From positions 1-64,000 of the forward strand of contig JAGDZO010000001.1 of the NCBI GenBank assembly GCA_049115815.1: a stretch of 64,000 nt of DNA. The letters run 5' to 3'. Below the pieces are notes generated by a model. The model was not told the DNA's origin and did not search any database. It saw nothing but the letters and a program-made list of their open reading frames with translations. Both the position numbers and the translations under genes were made by a program. This document shows positions 1 through 8,880 of the stretch, piece by piece. Origin of the DNA: Marinoscillum sp049115815. GTDB lineage: Bacteria > Bacteroidota > Bacteroidia > Cytophagales > Cyclobacteriaceae. Within the stretch, counting starts at the first letter, position 1. Every line of letters begins with the position of its first letter.

Positions 1-126
1 AATCTTTCACTTATAAATGTCAATAAGAAATTATGGTAGCATGACTGGTAGTAATAATTGTAGGAATACATGTTCACTACTCAATAGAAATGTAACCGGT
101 TACCAAAAGTGGTAACAAAGAGCTTA
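1..126. other. Spacer upstream of 5S rRNA
   Basis: This stretch has no open reading frame and directly precedes the 5S gene, so it is probably the 23S-5S spacer of an rRNA operon whose larger genes lie before the window. No 23S sequence is recognised in it. It carries a perfect 12-bp palindrome, GTAACCGGTTAC at 92-103, followed by a further GGTAAC. A processing site or an operator is possible; the sequence does not decide. Confidence 0.4.
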
Positions 127-233
127 TGGTGATTATTGCGATGGGGTCCACCTCTTTCCATTCCGAACAGAGAAGTTAAGCCCATCAGCGCTGATGGTAC
201 TGCCGTAAAAGGTGGGAGAGTAAGTCGTCGCCA
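127..233 (+). rRNA. rrf: 5S ribosomal RNA
   Basis: The block contains the conserved 5S core with TCCGAACAGAGAAGTTAAGC at 161-180, followed by the GATGGTACTGC and GGTGGGAGAG segments. The ends were set by helix I: TGGTGA at 127-132 pairs with TCGCCA at 228-233, with one G-T pair. A strong intrinsic terminator follows within 15 bases, so this is the end of an rRNA transcript. Ends may be off by a few bases. Confidence 0.95.
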
Positions 234-246
234 GTTTTTAAACTAA

Positions 247-277
247 ACCCTTATCTTAACCGATAAGGGTTTTTTTG
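247..277 (+). terminator. Intrinsic terminator after 5S rRNA
   Basis: A perfect 9-bp stem (ACCCTTATC at 247-255, GATAAGGGT at 262-270) with a 6-base loop runs straight into seven or eight Ts. It is placed to end the rRNA transcript. Confidence 0.9.
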
Positions 278-333
278 TGTCTAAAAATGTGGTTTCGCTA
301 ATTACTATTCACTCGTCTCTAATTGAAAAGTGA

Positions 334-365
334 TTGTCCTGGGTATTTATAATTGGTTAGTTTTG
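334..365 (+). promoter_or_regulatory. Candidate promoter of the BatA-like cluster
   Basis: TAGTTTTG at 358-365 matches the Bacteroidota -7 consensus TAnnTTTG. A TTG lies 21 bases upstream at 334-336. The predicted start site falls shortly before the ATG at 391. This is motif matching only. Confidence 0.4.
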
Positions 366-390
366 AGTTCGAATAATTGGATATGATTCT

Positions 391-2322
391 ATGACCTTTT
401 TGTACCCAAATGTATTATGGGCTTTAGTTCTGTTGATTATTCCAATCTTGCTTCATTTTTTTCAGGTAAGAAGGTACAAGAAAGTTTATTTTACAAATCT
501 CAGTTTCTTATCTGAACTAACTCGAGAAAACAAATCTACTTCTCGACTTAAAAGACTCTTGATTCTAATTAGTAGGTTACTCCTTCTTCTTTTTATGATT
601 GTGGCGTTTGCTAGACCTCAATTTTCAAAATTGGATGAAGAGTTTCAATTTTCTAAAGGGGCTATCGCGATTGATAATTCCCTAAGCACTCAAATACTAG
701 ACAAAAGTGGTAAACCAGCCTTATATGAAGTTCACAGATATGTGAAAAAAGAACTTGAAAAATCAGAAAATGAATGGTCTGTATACGATAATGATGGGTT
801 GATTTACAATAGTGTAGAATTAGAAAAGGTTGGATTGAAATTTTCTAATCGATCATTATTGTTGTCAGAAAGAATTCAGCGACTAAAAACAGAGAATCCG
901 GAATTGATTCATTTAATTTCAGATTTTCAAAAGTTTTCCTCTGATGGATTTGATTATTTAGTCGGAGACTCTAGCTCGAATTATTTGGTTCACAATTTGT
1001 CCTTAGAAAACGGCAGTAACATCTATGTTGACAGTGTTTGGCTTAATTATCCAATTGGGTATTCAACCTCAAATCTTATTAGCATTGAAATAGTCAACAG
1101 CGGAAATACAAGTAGAAATAACGTTTTGTTAAGAGTAGATCGTGATTCGGTGCAGCTTAGCTCAATGACAGTCAATCTTGATCCTAACGCTCGTTATACA
1201 TACGTAATAGAGCAAAACTCAAGCGAGAATCTTTCAGGTCGGTACTTAGTGACTCTTGTAGATGAGTATGTGACTTTTGATAATACTTTTTACTTCACTT
1301 TACCAAAAGGAACTAAGACTAATGTTTTGATTATTTCGAGCACCATTTCAGAAACGACTTATATCAGAAATGTTTTTGAAAATGAACAATATTTTAATCT
1401 AAACATCAATCCATTGTCGGATATTGACATGGAAATTCTCAATAATTCTGATTTTGTTGTTTTAAATAGGCTTGATCAAATTCCCGACTGGTTGAATATG
1501 CAATTGAACAATTCTAAAACTAAGCTTCTTGTTTTGCCAAAGGTGGGTTGTGATATAAACTCTTATTCGGAGTTTTTGAGTCTTAATATTCAAGAAAAAG
1601 ATATTGATGTCGCTAGTTTGTCGGAGAAATCTCTAGAAACTCCTTTATTGAAGGGTGTATTCGATAATACTATCAATACAACTCTACCTTATTTTAAGCC
1701 CATTTTAGAGATAAGTGGTAGATATGAGACTATTTTGGAATTGGAATCAACATTACCAGTTATGGTTCGGAATGAGGCCGGCTATTATTTTCTGTTAACG
1801 GATTTTCAGGATTCCTTAACCAATTTCCATAAGCATGCACTCTTTCTACCCCTTATGTATCATTTGGCACAATCTAATTTTACGGCTCCTTTGTATATTA
1901 GAAATGGAACTGAAAGTATTACTTTGAAAAGTGGTTTGATTGAAATTGAAAGTGTCTTAAAATTCCTAAAAGAAGGGGAGTCCTTTATTGGAAATTATTC
2001 AATCCGAAATGACGAATTAAGTATTTCTATTCCAGAAATGATGAATGACCCAGGGTTCTATAACATTGTGCTAAATGATTCTTCCATTGCTACTTTAGGT
2101 TTTAATAATGCAAAAGAGGAGTCATTAATGGAGTTTTATTCTTCTGAGGAGTTGGAGAATTTATTAGGGAGATATTCCCATATTAAGATTAAGCCCATGG
2201 AAATATTGGGTGATGAACAAAGAACTGAAAAAGATAACAATGAGGCTATTTGGAAATATGCTCTACTTTTGGTTTTGTTGTTTGTAACAATTGAATCCTT
2301 AATCCTTAGGTTTGTGAAATGA
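391..2322 (+). CDS. BatA-domain membrane protein
   Basis: The N-terminus matches the BatA N-terminal domain: a hydrophobic helix at about residues 7-25, a positively charged loop (QVRRYKKVYFTNLSFL) and a second helix at about 55-75 ending in ARPQF. The central ~500 residues are beta-rich and presumably extracytoplasmic, and a last membrane helix at about 622-638 is followed by a short charged tail. No MIDAS-type (DxSxS) metal site of an active von Willebrand A domain is evident, although a degenerate vWA-like section (AIDNSLST) follows the second helix. Its stop overlaps the start of the next gene by 4 bases, so the two are probably translationally coupled. The exact role is unknown; related proteins belong to envelope and aerotolerance clusters. 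Confidence 0.8.
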   Translation: MTFLYPNVLWALVLLIIPILLHFFQVRRYKKVYFTNLSFLSELTRENKSTSRLKRLLILISRLLLLLFMIVAFARPQFSKLDEEFQFSKGAIAIDNSLSTQILDKSGKPALYEVHRYVKKELEKSENEWSVYDNDGLIYNSVELEKVGLKFSNRSLLLSERIQRLKTENPELIHLISDFQKFSSDGFDYLVGDSSSNYLVHNLSLENGSNIYVDSVWLNYPIGYSTSNLISIEIVNSGNTSRNNVLLRVDRDSVQLSSMTVNLDPNARYTYVIEQNSSENLSGRYLVTLVDEYVTFDNTFYFTLPKGTKTNVLIISSTISETTYIRNVFENEQYFNLNINPLSDIDMEILNNSDFVVLNRLDQIPDWLNMQLNNSKTKLLVLPKVGCDINSYSEFLSLNIQEKDIDVASLSEKSLETPLLKGVFDNTINTTLPYFKPILEISGRYETILELESTLPVMVRNEAGYYFLLTDFQDSLTNFHKHALFLPLMYHLAQSNFTAPLYIRNGTESITLKSGLIEIESVLKFLKEGESFIGNYSIRNDELSISIPEMMNDPGFYNIVLNDSSIATLGFNNAKEESLMEFYSSEELENLLGRYSHIKIKPMEILGDEQRTEKDNNEAIWKYALLLVLLFVTIESLILRFVK

Positions 2323-3578
2323 AGATGGTATTTGCCAATGCAACTATTAATGATATAGGGTCTAAGTATCATGGGAAAAAGTGTGCTGTTGAGGTAGAAG
2401 CAGGAATAATCACTGAGATCTCCAAGAGTTTGGACGGCCACAAAGTTGTTGATTTAGAGGGGCAGATATTAACTCCTTCGTTGTTCGATTTGTTTTCGCA
2501 CTACAACGAACCAGGTACCGAGTACCGAGAAGATTTAGCTTCAGGTTGTAGGACAGCTGCATTCGGTGGATTCTCGGATGTATGTGTGATCCCGAATACT
2601 TCACCTGTCATTGAATCAAAATCAAGTGTCAAGTTTGTGAAATCAAGGTCAACTAATGGAGTGAACTTGCATGTGATTGCGGCATTGAGTGAACAATGTA
2701 ATGGCGAGAACATCACTGAAATATTAGACCTGAATGAGGCTGGTGCTTTGGCTTTTTCAGACGGATTAAAGCCTGTATGGAACACAGAGTTGCTATTGAA
2801 GGCTCTTCAATATGTTTCCAAATTTAGCGGATTGATTATCAATAGAGCCAAGGATATTCACCTGTCTCAATATGCTCAGATGCATGAAGGAGTAACAAGC
2901 ACTATGCTGGGACTAAAAGGGGAGCCCTCCATTTCAGAGGAGTTGAGCATTAAGAGAGATTTGGATGTGTTACGTTATGCAGGAGGAAGGCTTCATTTTA
3001 CACATCTGAGTACTGCTAATGGAGTGAGTTTGATACGCTCAGCAAAAAAAGAAGGCTTACAAGTAACCTGTGATGTGGCTCTTCCTCAATTGCTTTTTAA
3101 TGATAGTCATGTCGAAGAATATGATTGCAACTATAAAGTTGACCCACCACTAAGAGGCGAAAAAGATAGAAAAGCTCTTATTCGTGGTTTAAAAGATGGA
3201 ACTATAGATGCAATTGTATCTTCTCATCAGCCATTGGATCCAGAATCGAAGGAATTAGAGTTTGATTTAGCTAGCTGTGGGATGAACCTTCAACCAATCG
3301 TTTTCGGAGCGTTATTGTCTTTAGAACCTGAATTGCCTCTAGAAGTATCTTTGAACAAGTTCGGTGCAGGAGCAAGGAGCATTGTTCGAATGGAGCACCG
3401 TACTATTGAGGTTGGAAATGCTGCTCAGTTTGCAATTTTTGATCCGAAAAGAAGGTGGACGTTGAACAACGCAACTAATCCATCAAAGTCCAGAAATTCT
3501 CCTTTTTTCAATAAAGAGATTCAAGGCTTTTGCTCGGGCATATTTGATGGCAAAAAACTTCATAGAAACGAGATATAG
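2319..3578 (+). CDS. Dihydroorotase-like protein, probably catalytically inactive
   Basis: The 419-residue protein follows the amidohydrolase/dihydroorotase pattern along its length. It keeps the EPG..YREDL segment after the first strand, FSDG near residue 145, RLHFTHLSTANG near 223-234 and DGTIDAIVSSHQP near 293-305. Key metal-site residues are altered. The HxH of the first motif is F59-S60-H61, the usual histidine after strand 4 is replaced in a stretch reading RAKD, and the catalytic aspartate of the TDHAP motif is S302. By analogy with non-catalytic PyrC-like paralogues it may be structural or a partner of another enzyme. An active dihydroorotase elsewhere would be expected. It overlaps the BatA-like gene by 4 bases, and the DUF4199 gene begins one base after its stop. 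Confidence 0.85.
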   Translation: MKMVFANATINDIGSKYHGKKCAVEVEAGIITEISKSLDGHKVVDLEGQILTPSLFDLFSHYNEPGTEYREDLASGCRTAAFGGFSDVCVIPNTSPVIESKSSVKFVKSRSTNGVNLHVIAALSEQCNGENITEILDLNEAGALAFSDGLKPVWNTELLLKALQYVSKFSGLIINRAKDIHLSQYAQMHEGVTSTMLGLKGEPSISEELSIKRDLDVLRYAGGRLHFTHLSTANGVSLIRSAKKEGLQVTCDVALPQLLFNDSHVEEYDCNYKVDPPLRGEKDRKALIRGLKDGTIDAIVSSHQPLDPESKELEFDLASCGMNLQPIVFGALLSLEPELPLEVSLNKFGAGARSIVRMEHRTIEVGNAAQFAIFDPKRRWTLNNATNPSKSRNSPFFNKEIQGFCSGIFDGKKLHRNEI

Positions 3579-3579
3579 T

Positions 3580-4089
3580 ATGGTTCAAGTGGCACTGAAG
3601 TATGCGTCGATTTGCGGCATATTCTTAACTATCATATTTCATGTTTCTTTTTTGTTTGACTCAAATCCCCTCATTGATGTAAGTCATTTGATTTTTGATT
3701 TGTTGATATTGGGGCTTTTTATATTTTTTGGGCAGAAGGAGTTTAAATCATACCATGCTGGACAGTATTTTCATTTCTGGCAAGGAATGACGATTGGGTT
3801 CTTAATATATACAGTAGCCACCTTTATTTTTTCAGCTTTGTTTTTGATTTACTTCGAAGTGAGCACCGAAGCATTAGTTAATTATAAGGCTGAGGCGCTG
3901 GAATTTTTAAGTTCCAAAAAAGAATTCTATACCGAAGAATTCGGTTCTGAGGGTTTTCAACAGCAGATGGACTCCATTAATCAAATCACAGCTTCGGATC
4001 TGGCTATTAGTGCCACCGTCAAAAAATTATTGGCTGGATTCTTTATAACACCGGTTATATCCATAATTTTAAGGAAACAACCTAAATGA
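3580..4089 (+). CDS. DUF4199 membrane protein
   Basis: A small integral membrane protein with about four hydrophobic helices. The pattern (early helices, an Y..G..F.FWQG..IGF helix, then a loop with a charged amphipathic segment and a final helix) fits the DUF4199 family. The frame is open back to an ATG at 3544 inside the dihydroorotase-like gene. The ATG at 3580, just after that gene's stop, is preferred because it begins MVQVALKYA, the usual family start. Function is unknown. A second family member follows immediately. Confidence 0.75.
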   Translation: MVQVALKYASICGIFLTIIFHVSFLFDSNPLIDVSHLIFDLLILGLFIFFGQKEFKSYHAGQYFHFWQGMTIGFLIYTVATFIFSALFLIYFEVSTEALVNYKAEALEFLSSKKEFYTEEFGSEGFQQQMDSINQITASDLAISATVKKLLAGFFITPVISIILRKQPK

Positions 4090-4096
4090 TCTAATT

Positions 4097-4618
4097 ATGG
4101 AAGAGACTGAAGATGTTTCAATGAAAAGTGTAGCCATTAAGTACGGAGTAATTAATGGAATCATCGCAATTGCGTATTTCTTAGTTCTAGATTTCACTGG
4201 TAATGCGGGAAATCAAGGATTGAGTATGGTAGGACTATTGTTCACAGCAATAGTTATGTTTTTGGCTCAGAAAGAATTCATCAGAGATGGAGATGGATTT
4301 ATGAACTATGGACAAGGCCTTGGATTAGGAACCTTGCTTTCTCTAGTGTCGGCAATAATTTCTAGCATATTCACCTATATCTATATCTCGTATATCAATG
4401 ATTCATTCTTGGATACCATGAAGGAGCAACAGATAGTCGCAATGGAAGAACAAGGGATGTCTGATGCTCAGATAGAGCAGGCATTGAAAATGTCTGAAAG
4501 CTTCTCTGGACCTACTGCGATTTTGATTTTTGGAATAATAGGTGGTGTCTTTTTCGGATTCATCATCTCTTTGATTGTGTCCGCTATTACCAAAAAGGCA
4601 AGACCTGAATTTGAATAA
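4097..4618 (+). CDS. DUF4199 membrane protein (second copy)
   Basis: 173 residues with the same architecture as the preceding protein: an N-terminal VAIKYGVINGIIAI helix, a central FMNYGQGLGLG helix, a charged loop containing EEQGMSDAQIEQAL, and a last helix rich in glycine. The two are divergent tandem paralogues, separated by 7 bases. The pair lies between the dihydroorotase-like gene and two glycosyltransferases, which hints at a role in envelope glycan or lipid handling (inference). Confidence 0.8.
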   Translation: MEETEDVSMKSVAIKYGVINGIIAIAYFLVLDFTGNAGNQGLSMVGLLFTAIVMFLAQKEFIRDGDGFMNYGQGLGLGTLLSLVSAIISSIFTYIYISYINDSFLDTMKEQQIVAMEEQGMSDAQIEQALKMSESFSGPTAILIFGIIGGVFFGFIISLIVSAITKKARPEFE

Positions 4619-4623
4619 ATATA

Positions 4624-5598
4624 GTGTCTACCAAGGATATCTCTTTAAGTATTGTAATACCAGTTTTTGATGAAGAGGAATCGATACCCGAACTCTTTGA
4701 TTGGATAAGAAAAGTTGTTGATAAACAGGGCTACCAGCTGGAAGTCCTGTTTATTGATGACGGAAGTAGAGATAATTCTTGGGATGTAATCAAGAGTTTG
4801 GCCAAAGACGACTCGCGAGCCAAAGGGATCAAGTTTAACCGGAATTACGGTAAATCGGCCGCCTTGCAAACTGGATTTGCGGCATGCAAGGGTGAAGTGG
4901 TAATTACTATGGACGCTGATCTGCAAGATAGTCCTGATGAGATTCCTAGTCTGGTGAAAATGATATTGGATGACAAGTATCATCTGGTATCTGGATGGAA
5001 GCAAAAGCGACATGATCCTCTTGGTAAGACTATTCCATCTAAATTTTTTAACGCCATTACCAGAATGGTTTCGGGAATTAAACTACACGATTTTAATTGT
5101 GGCTTGAAGGCTTATCATAGAGATGTGATCAAGAACATAGATGTGTACGGTGAAATGCATCGCTACATCCCTTTGATTGCGAAATGGAATGGATTTGATC
5201 GGATAGGTGAGAAGGTAGTGCAGCACCGCGAGCGTAAATACGGAACTACCAAATTTGGTCTGGAACGATTCGTTAATGGGTTTCTTGATCTAATATCCGT
5301 AACGTTTGTCTATAAGTTCAGGAAAAATCCGATGCATTTTTTTGGAACATTAGGCACTCTATCGTTCATATTTGGTGTGATAGTGACCATTTATCTTATT
5401 GCTGATAAGCTTATCAATATCTATTCAAAATTGCCAGTTCGAGATGTTGTGGATCAGCCGCTGTTCTTTTTGGCATTAGTCGCTTTAATTATTGGTTCTC
5501 AGCTGTTTCTGACTGGGTTTATCGCTGAGATGATCATACAGGTAAATCCGAGAAAGAATGACTACTTAGTCATTGAGCGTACCGAAAATGAATCCTAA
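4624..5598 (+). CDS. Family 2 glycosyltransferase, DPM/GtrB/ArnC type
   Basis: GT-A fold glycosyltransferase starting at GTG. The N-terminal domain has SIVIPVFDEEESIPELF, the FIDDGSRDNSW nucleotide-binding strand, a NYGKSAALQTGF segment and the MDADLQDSPDE metal-binding motif. HDFNCGLKAY and HRERKYGTTKFG are typical of polyprenyl-phosphate sugar transferases. Two C-terminal membrane helices follow at about residues 235-260 and 282-305. It probably moves a sugar from a nucleotide donor to a polyprenyl phosphate or related lipid at the inner membrane. It overlaps the next glycosyltransferase by 11 bases. Confidence 0.88.
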   Translation: MSTKDISLSIVIPVFDEEESIPELFDWIRKVVDKQGYQLEVLFIDDGSRDNSWDVIKSLAKDDSRAKGIKFNRNYGKSAALQTGFAACKGEVVITMDADLQDSPDEIPSLVKMILDDKYHLVSGWKQKRHDPLGKTIPSKFFNAITRMVSGIKLHDFNCGLKAYHRDVIKNIDVYGEMHRYIPLIAKWNGFDRIGEKVVQHRERKYGTTKFGLERFVNGFLDLISVTFVYKFRKNPMHFFGTLGTLSFIFGVIVTIYLIADKLINIYSKLPVRDVVDQPLFFLALVALIIGSQLFLTGFIAEMIIQVNPRKNDYLVIERTENES

Positions 5599-6589
5599 AT
5601 ATTCTATTGTAGTTCCGGTGTACAATCGTCCGGATGAAATAGATGAATTGCTGGCTACCTTAGATCAGCAGACTTTCAAAGATTTTGAGGTCATCGTAGT
5701 GGAAGATGGCTCGACTGTCAAAGCTGAGGAAGTAGTGGATTTTCATCGTTCAAAAATCAACGTCAAGTATTATTTTAAAATCAATGAAGGACAGGGTTTC
5801 GCAAGAAATTATGGATTTAAGAAAGCAACTGGTGAATATCTAATCGTGTTGGATTCAGACTGTTTGATACCAAGTCACTACCTTCAGTCTATTGATGATT
5901 ATATATCACAGCATCAGGTTGATGCTTTTGGAGGGCCGGATGCAGCACATCCTTCATTTACCAACGTACAAAAGGCCATCAGTCATACCATGACGAGTTT
6001 TTTTACCACTGGGGGGATTAGAGGTAACAAGAGCCATATCGGCACTTATCATCCTAGGAGCTTCAATATGGGCATGAGCCGCAAAGTATATGAGCGCACT
6101 AAGGGATACCGAATACCATTCATGGGGGAAGACATGGAGTTTAGTACAAGGATCCTCAAAGAGGGTTTTAAAACAGCGCTAATCCCAGAAGCATTTGTCT
6201 ATCATAAGCGAAGAACTGATCCTTTGAAATTCTTCAAGCAGTTGAGGTATTTTGGTAGGGCTAGAATTAATCTGAGTCGATTTCACCAGGGGCAAGTGAA
6301 TTTGCTCCATTTGTTTCCGACAGTATTTTCGTTCGGGCTACTTATTTCTATTTTGATTCCGTTCCTCATTTCGGGATGGATCGCATGGGTAGGATTGGGA
6401 TGTTATTTGGCGTATTTACTTCTTGTGCTCTTAGAATGTGTGGTTAAGACTAAGTCATTGGGAGTGGCATTATTAACACCAGTAATGACATTGCTACAAA
6501 TGACAGGTTATGGCTTTGGTCTAGTGTATGAGTGGGTCAGAAAACTCAGAGGTATCGACCCAAACACAAAATATATTGATCTATACTAA
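5588..6589 (+). CDS. Family 2 glycosyltransferase with C-terminal membrane helices
   Basis: The protein begins MNPKYSIVVPVYNRPDEI and carries the GT2 motifs EDGS near residue 40 and LDSDCL, the DxD equivalent, near 95. A GEDMEFSTRI motif in the middle corresponds to the ED acceptor-side motif of chondroitin-synthase-like GT2 enzymes. Two to three hydrophobic helices follow after residue 240. A TTG at 5573 could extend it by five residues, but the ATG at 5588 fits the fold better. It lies in the same operon as the preceding enzyme; donor and acceptor are unknown. Confidence 0.85.
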   Translation: MNPKYSIVVPVYNRPDEIDELLATLDQQTFKDFEVIVVEDGSTVKAEEVVDFHRSKINVKYYFKINEGQGFARNYGFKKATGEYLIVLDSDCLIPSHYLQSIDDYISQHQVDAFGGPDAAHPSFTNVQKAISHTMTSFFTTGGIRGNKSHIGTYHPRSFNMGMSRKVYERTKGYRIPFMGEDMEFSTRILKEGFKTALIPEAFVYHKRRTDPLKFFKQLRYFGRARINLSRFHQGQVNLLHLFPTVFSFGLLISILIPFLISGWIAWVGLGCYLAYLLLVLLECVVKTKSLGVALLTPVMTLLQMTGYGFGLVYEWVRKLRGIDPNTKYIDLY

Positions 6590-6604
6590 TAGATCAATAG
6601 TATG

Positions 6605-7372
6605 CTATGGCTTCTCAACTCGATAAATAATTTCCTCTGCCGGCAGGGCGAATCTTTTTACCTCACTTTCAGGTAATTCGAAAACAAGCTTTTCTTCGGT
6701 CACCTTAAATCCTTGACTGGCTAAACGGCTTCCATAGTCTTTCCCAAACATGCGGACGTGATCATCTTGACCAAATTCGCGCTCACGATCTGCAGGCGCT
6801 GTTATCGATTTATCCTCATAAGTACTTTCTTTGAGCGGATAGAAGAATGGAACTTGAAGAATAGCCCAACCTCCTGGCTTTAAAACTCTTTTCATTTCTC
6901 TCATGGCTAAGAGGTCATCTTCTACGTGCTCGAGCACATGATTGCAGAAGATCACGTCAAAGGTGTTATCCTCAAAAGGAATATCGTGAATATCCATTTT
7001 CACTTTGGCCAATGGAGATTCTATGTCCCCAGTGATATAATCGAGATTCGGTAGCTCTTCGAATCGATCCATAAAACTTAATTCTGGAGCGATGTGTAGC
7101 ATTTTGTTGGAAGCTGTGAAGAAATCTGTTTTGCGCTGCAGATACAGCCAGATCAGTCTATGGCGCTCAAGAGCTAAGCAATTGGGGCATAGAGCATTGT
7201 CTCTAGACTCTCTGCCATAAGGAAGAAACTTGCGAAAGGTAGCATTACAGACAGGACATTCGACGTTGTTGCCCTTGTAAAAAAGAGCTGCAACCCTCAG
7301 ACCATGATGACTTACCAGTTGCAAATATTTCCTAGGAACTTTGCGTAAGAGAAAACTAATAAGTCGTTTCAT
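6605..7372 (-). CDS. SAM-dependent methyltransferase with N-terminal zinc-ribbon-like motif
   Basis: The C-terminal half is a class I methyltransferase domain: MLHIAPE (motif I region), FDVIFCNHVLEHVEDD (acidic loop and motif after strand 4) and LKPGGWAILQVPF (post motif). The N-terminal part has two CPxC pairs, CPVC and CPNC, spaced like a small zinc ribbon. The substrate is unknown; neighbours suggest sugar or lipid modification. The frame stays open to an ATG at 7435. The ATG at 7372 is preferred because it starts MKRLISFLLRK and leaves room for a promoter between this gene and the divergent one at 7461. Confidence 0.8.
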   Translation of the reverse strand: MKRLISFLLRKVPRKYLQLVSHHGLRVAALFYKGNNVECPVCNATFRKFLPYGRESRDNALCPNCLALERHRLIWLYLQRKTDFFTASNKMLHIAPELSFMDRFEELPNLDYITGDIESPLAKVKMDIHDIPFEDNTFDVIFCNHVLEHVEDDLLAMREMKRVLKPGGWAILQVPFFYPLKESTYEDKSITAPADREREFGQDDHVRMFGKDYGSRLASQGFKVTEEKLVFELPESEVKRFALPAEEIIYRVEKP

Positions 7373-7460
7373 AGGTGATTCTGTGGATTTATTAAGTCGA
7401 CAAAGATATTTAAGATCACTATCTTTAAGTGTCATTAATTAATCAAAGTATTCTTTAGGA

Positions 7461-7883
7461 TTGATACAGATTCGAACCTTGTTTTTCACACTGATGTGCC
7501 TAGGAGTAGTCAGTGGCTTGGCTCAAAACGTCATTGATAATTCGTACACTACTCATTTCCCGACGGAGAATGTTAAGTTCAAAAAGGATGCTAACAATTC
7601 TGTAAATCAGCCGAAGCGCAAGAAGATTTCATATATCTATAAGGAACGATCTGAAGGGACGCTTTATGGTAATCCGTGTGCGGTAGAAGCTACTCGGAAG
7701 ATGGGATTTGAATATGTACTACAGCCCGCGGGTATACCAGGGAGTCCGGGTCAAAAGGAATTAGAACGTAATAACTTCTTAGTGAATCTAAAATTGATTT
7801 TCACGAGGGGGCCTTTCTGGAAATTGACATTAAATAAAAGAATCAAGCAATGCCGAATTAATTCGGGAGACATTGTGGGTTAA
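7461..7883 (+). CDS. Small exported protein of unknown function
   Basis: A 140-residue protein with a plausible signal peptide (MIQIRTLFFTLMCLGVVSGLAQ) read from a TTG start; an internal ATG at 7494 would leave a weaker signal. The mature part is basic and has two cysteines (NPCAVEATRKMGF, KQCRIN). The segment NPCAVEATRKMGFEYVLQP is the most distinctive. I do not recognise the family. The thioesterase gene begins 12 bases after its stop. Confidence 0.6.
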   Translation: MIQIRTLFFTLMCLGVVSGLAQNVIDNSYTTHFPTENVKFKKDANNSVNQPKRKKISYIYKERSEGTLYGNPCAVEATRKMGFEYVLQPAGIPGSPGQKELERNNFLVNLKLIFTRGPFWKLTLNKRIKQCRINSGDIVG

Positions 7884-7895
7884 TCAATCAATAGC

Positions 7896-8483
7896 ATGGA
7901 GGCACTAACTGTAGAATTTTCAAAAACAACTCTTACTGAGTTAATGATACCCAGTTATGCCAACTTTGGAGGTAAGATTCATGGAGGAATATTGCTCTCT
8001 CTAATGGATAAGGTGGCTTATGCTTGCGCTAGTAAGCACGCAGGTCAGTATTGTGTGACTGTGTCTGTGGATGAGGTCGAATTTCTGGCCCCAGTAGAGG
8101 TGGGTGAATTGGTGCACCTAAGAGCTTCTGTACATCATGTAGGCAATACAAGTTTGGTGATAGGGATTCAAGTGACTGCTGAGAATGTGAAGAACCATAC
8201 AGTGAAGCATACGAATACGAGTTATTTCACCATGGTGGCCAAGAATGATGACAATCAGTTGGTCAAGGTTCCCCCTCTGAAGCTAGAATCTATGGAAGAG
8301 ATTAGGCGATTTATTGAGGTGATTAAAAGAAAGAAACTGAAGTCTGATGCCCACAATAAGATGGAAAAAGCCCAAAGTGAATTTGTTTTGGCTGAAGATT
8401 TTCCATTATTGGCTGGCCAGCGATATGAGACCAATCTATCTAAAGGGGATCAAAGGCTCAACGATCTTTTTTCCGATACATAA
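7896..8483 (+). CDS. Acyl-CoA thioesterase (hotdog fold)
   Basis: Residues 1-130 match YciA/BACH-type acyl-CoA hydrolases. The active-site region reads NFGGKIHGGILLSLMDKVAYACASKH and is followed by the VDEVEFLAPVEVGELV strand pair. It should hydrolyse acyl-CoA thioesters in the cytoplasm. The extra ~60 C-terminal residues are charged and may be a helical extension. The 3' end overlaps the convergent DUF3052 gene by 26 bases. Confidence 0.88.
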   Translation: MEALTVEFSKTTLTELMIPSYANFGGKIHGGILLSLMDKVAYACASKHAGQYCVTVSVDEVEFLAPVEVGELVHLRASVHHVGNTSLVIGIQVTAENVKNHTVKHTNTSYFTMVAKNDDNQLVKVPPLKLESMEEIRRFIEVIKRKKLKSDAHNKMEKAQSEFVLAEDFPLLAGQRYETNLSKGDQRLNDLFSDT

Positions 8484-8880
8484 ACTTCAATCCTGACCAG
8501 TCATGGTCAATAGCACAAACTTTAACATCGACCAATCCTTTGATTAATCCATATTCTCGGATCTGATTTTGATTGATGTCTTTGGATAGTTTAGAACTTC
8601 CCTTCGGGTGTGATATCCAAAGGCTTCCATTTTTGGCTAGCACATCTTGTAGCTGATCCCAGTGTCTATCTAATTCGGAGTAGGTTGAGATGAAAATATG
8701 GATGAATTCATATTCACGATCACGAGGTGTGATTGTGAACTTCACACCTTCGGGAATCGGAAAAAGAAGATCAAGGTAGTTTTGGGGTGTGTTGATGATA
8801 AGGCATTTTTGTCCTTCTTTAATACCAAGTTTTTTGGACAATGGTGTCTGAGAATATCCTTCAGGTTTTGTTACTGGCAT
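8458..8880 (-). CDS. DUF3052-like protein
   Basis: A 140-residue cytoplasmic protein whose pattern fits the DUF3052 family: GYSQTPLSKKLGIKEG at the start, a central HIFISTYSELDRHW, then LAKNGSLWISHPKGSSKL and a closing VDVKVCAIDHDWSGLKFMYRK. There is no signal peptide. Function is unknown. Its start lies 10 bases inside the end of the upstream J-domain gene, so the two are probably one transcript. Confidence 0.8.
   Translation of the reverse strand: MPVTKPEGYSQTPLSKKLGIKEGQKCLIINTPQNYLDLLFPIPEGVKFTITPRDREYEFIHIFISTYSELDRHWDQLQDVLAKNGSLWISHPKGSSKLSKDINQNQIREYGLIKGLVDVKVCAIDHDWSGLKFMYRKKDR

Noticed and set aside
92..103. GTAACCGGTTAC palindrome as a confirmed operator
   Set aside because: It lies inside the probable rRNA spacer, where a processing or structural role is as likely; there is no second copy to support regulation.
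2319..3578. Naming this gene pyrC
   Set aside because: The altered metal and catalytic residues make dihydroorotase activity unlikely, so no symbol is given.
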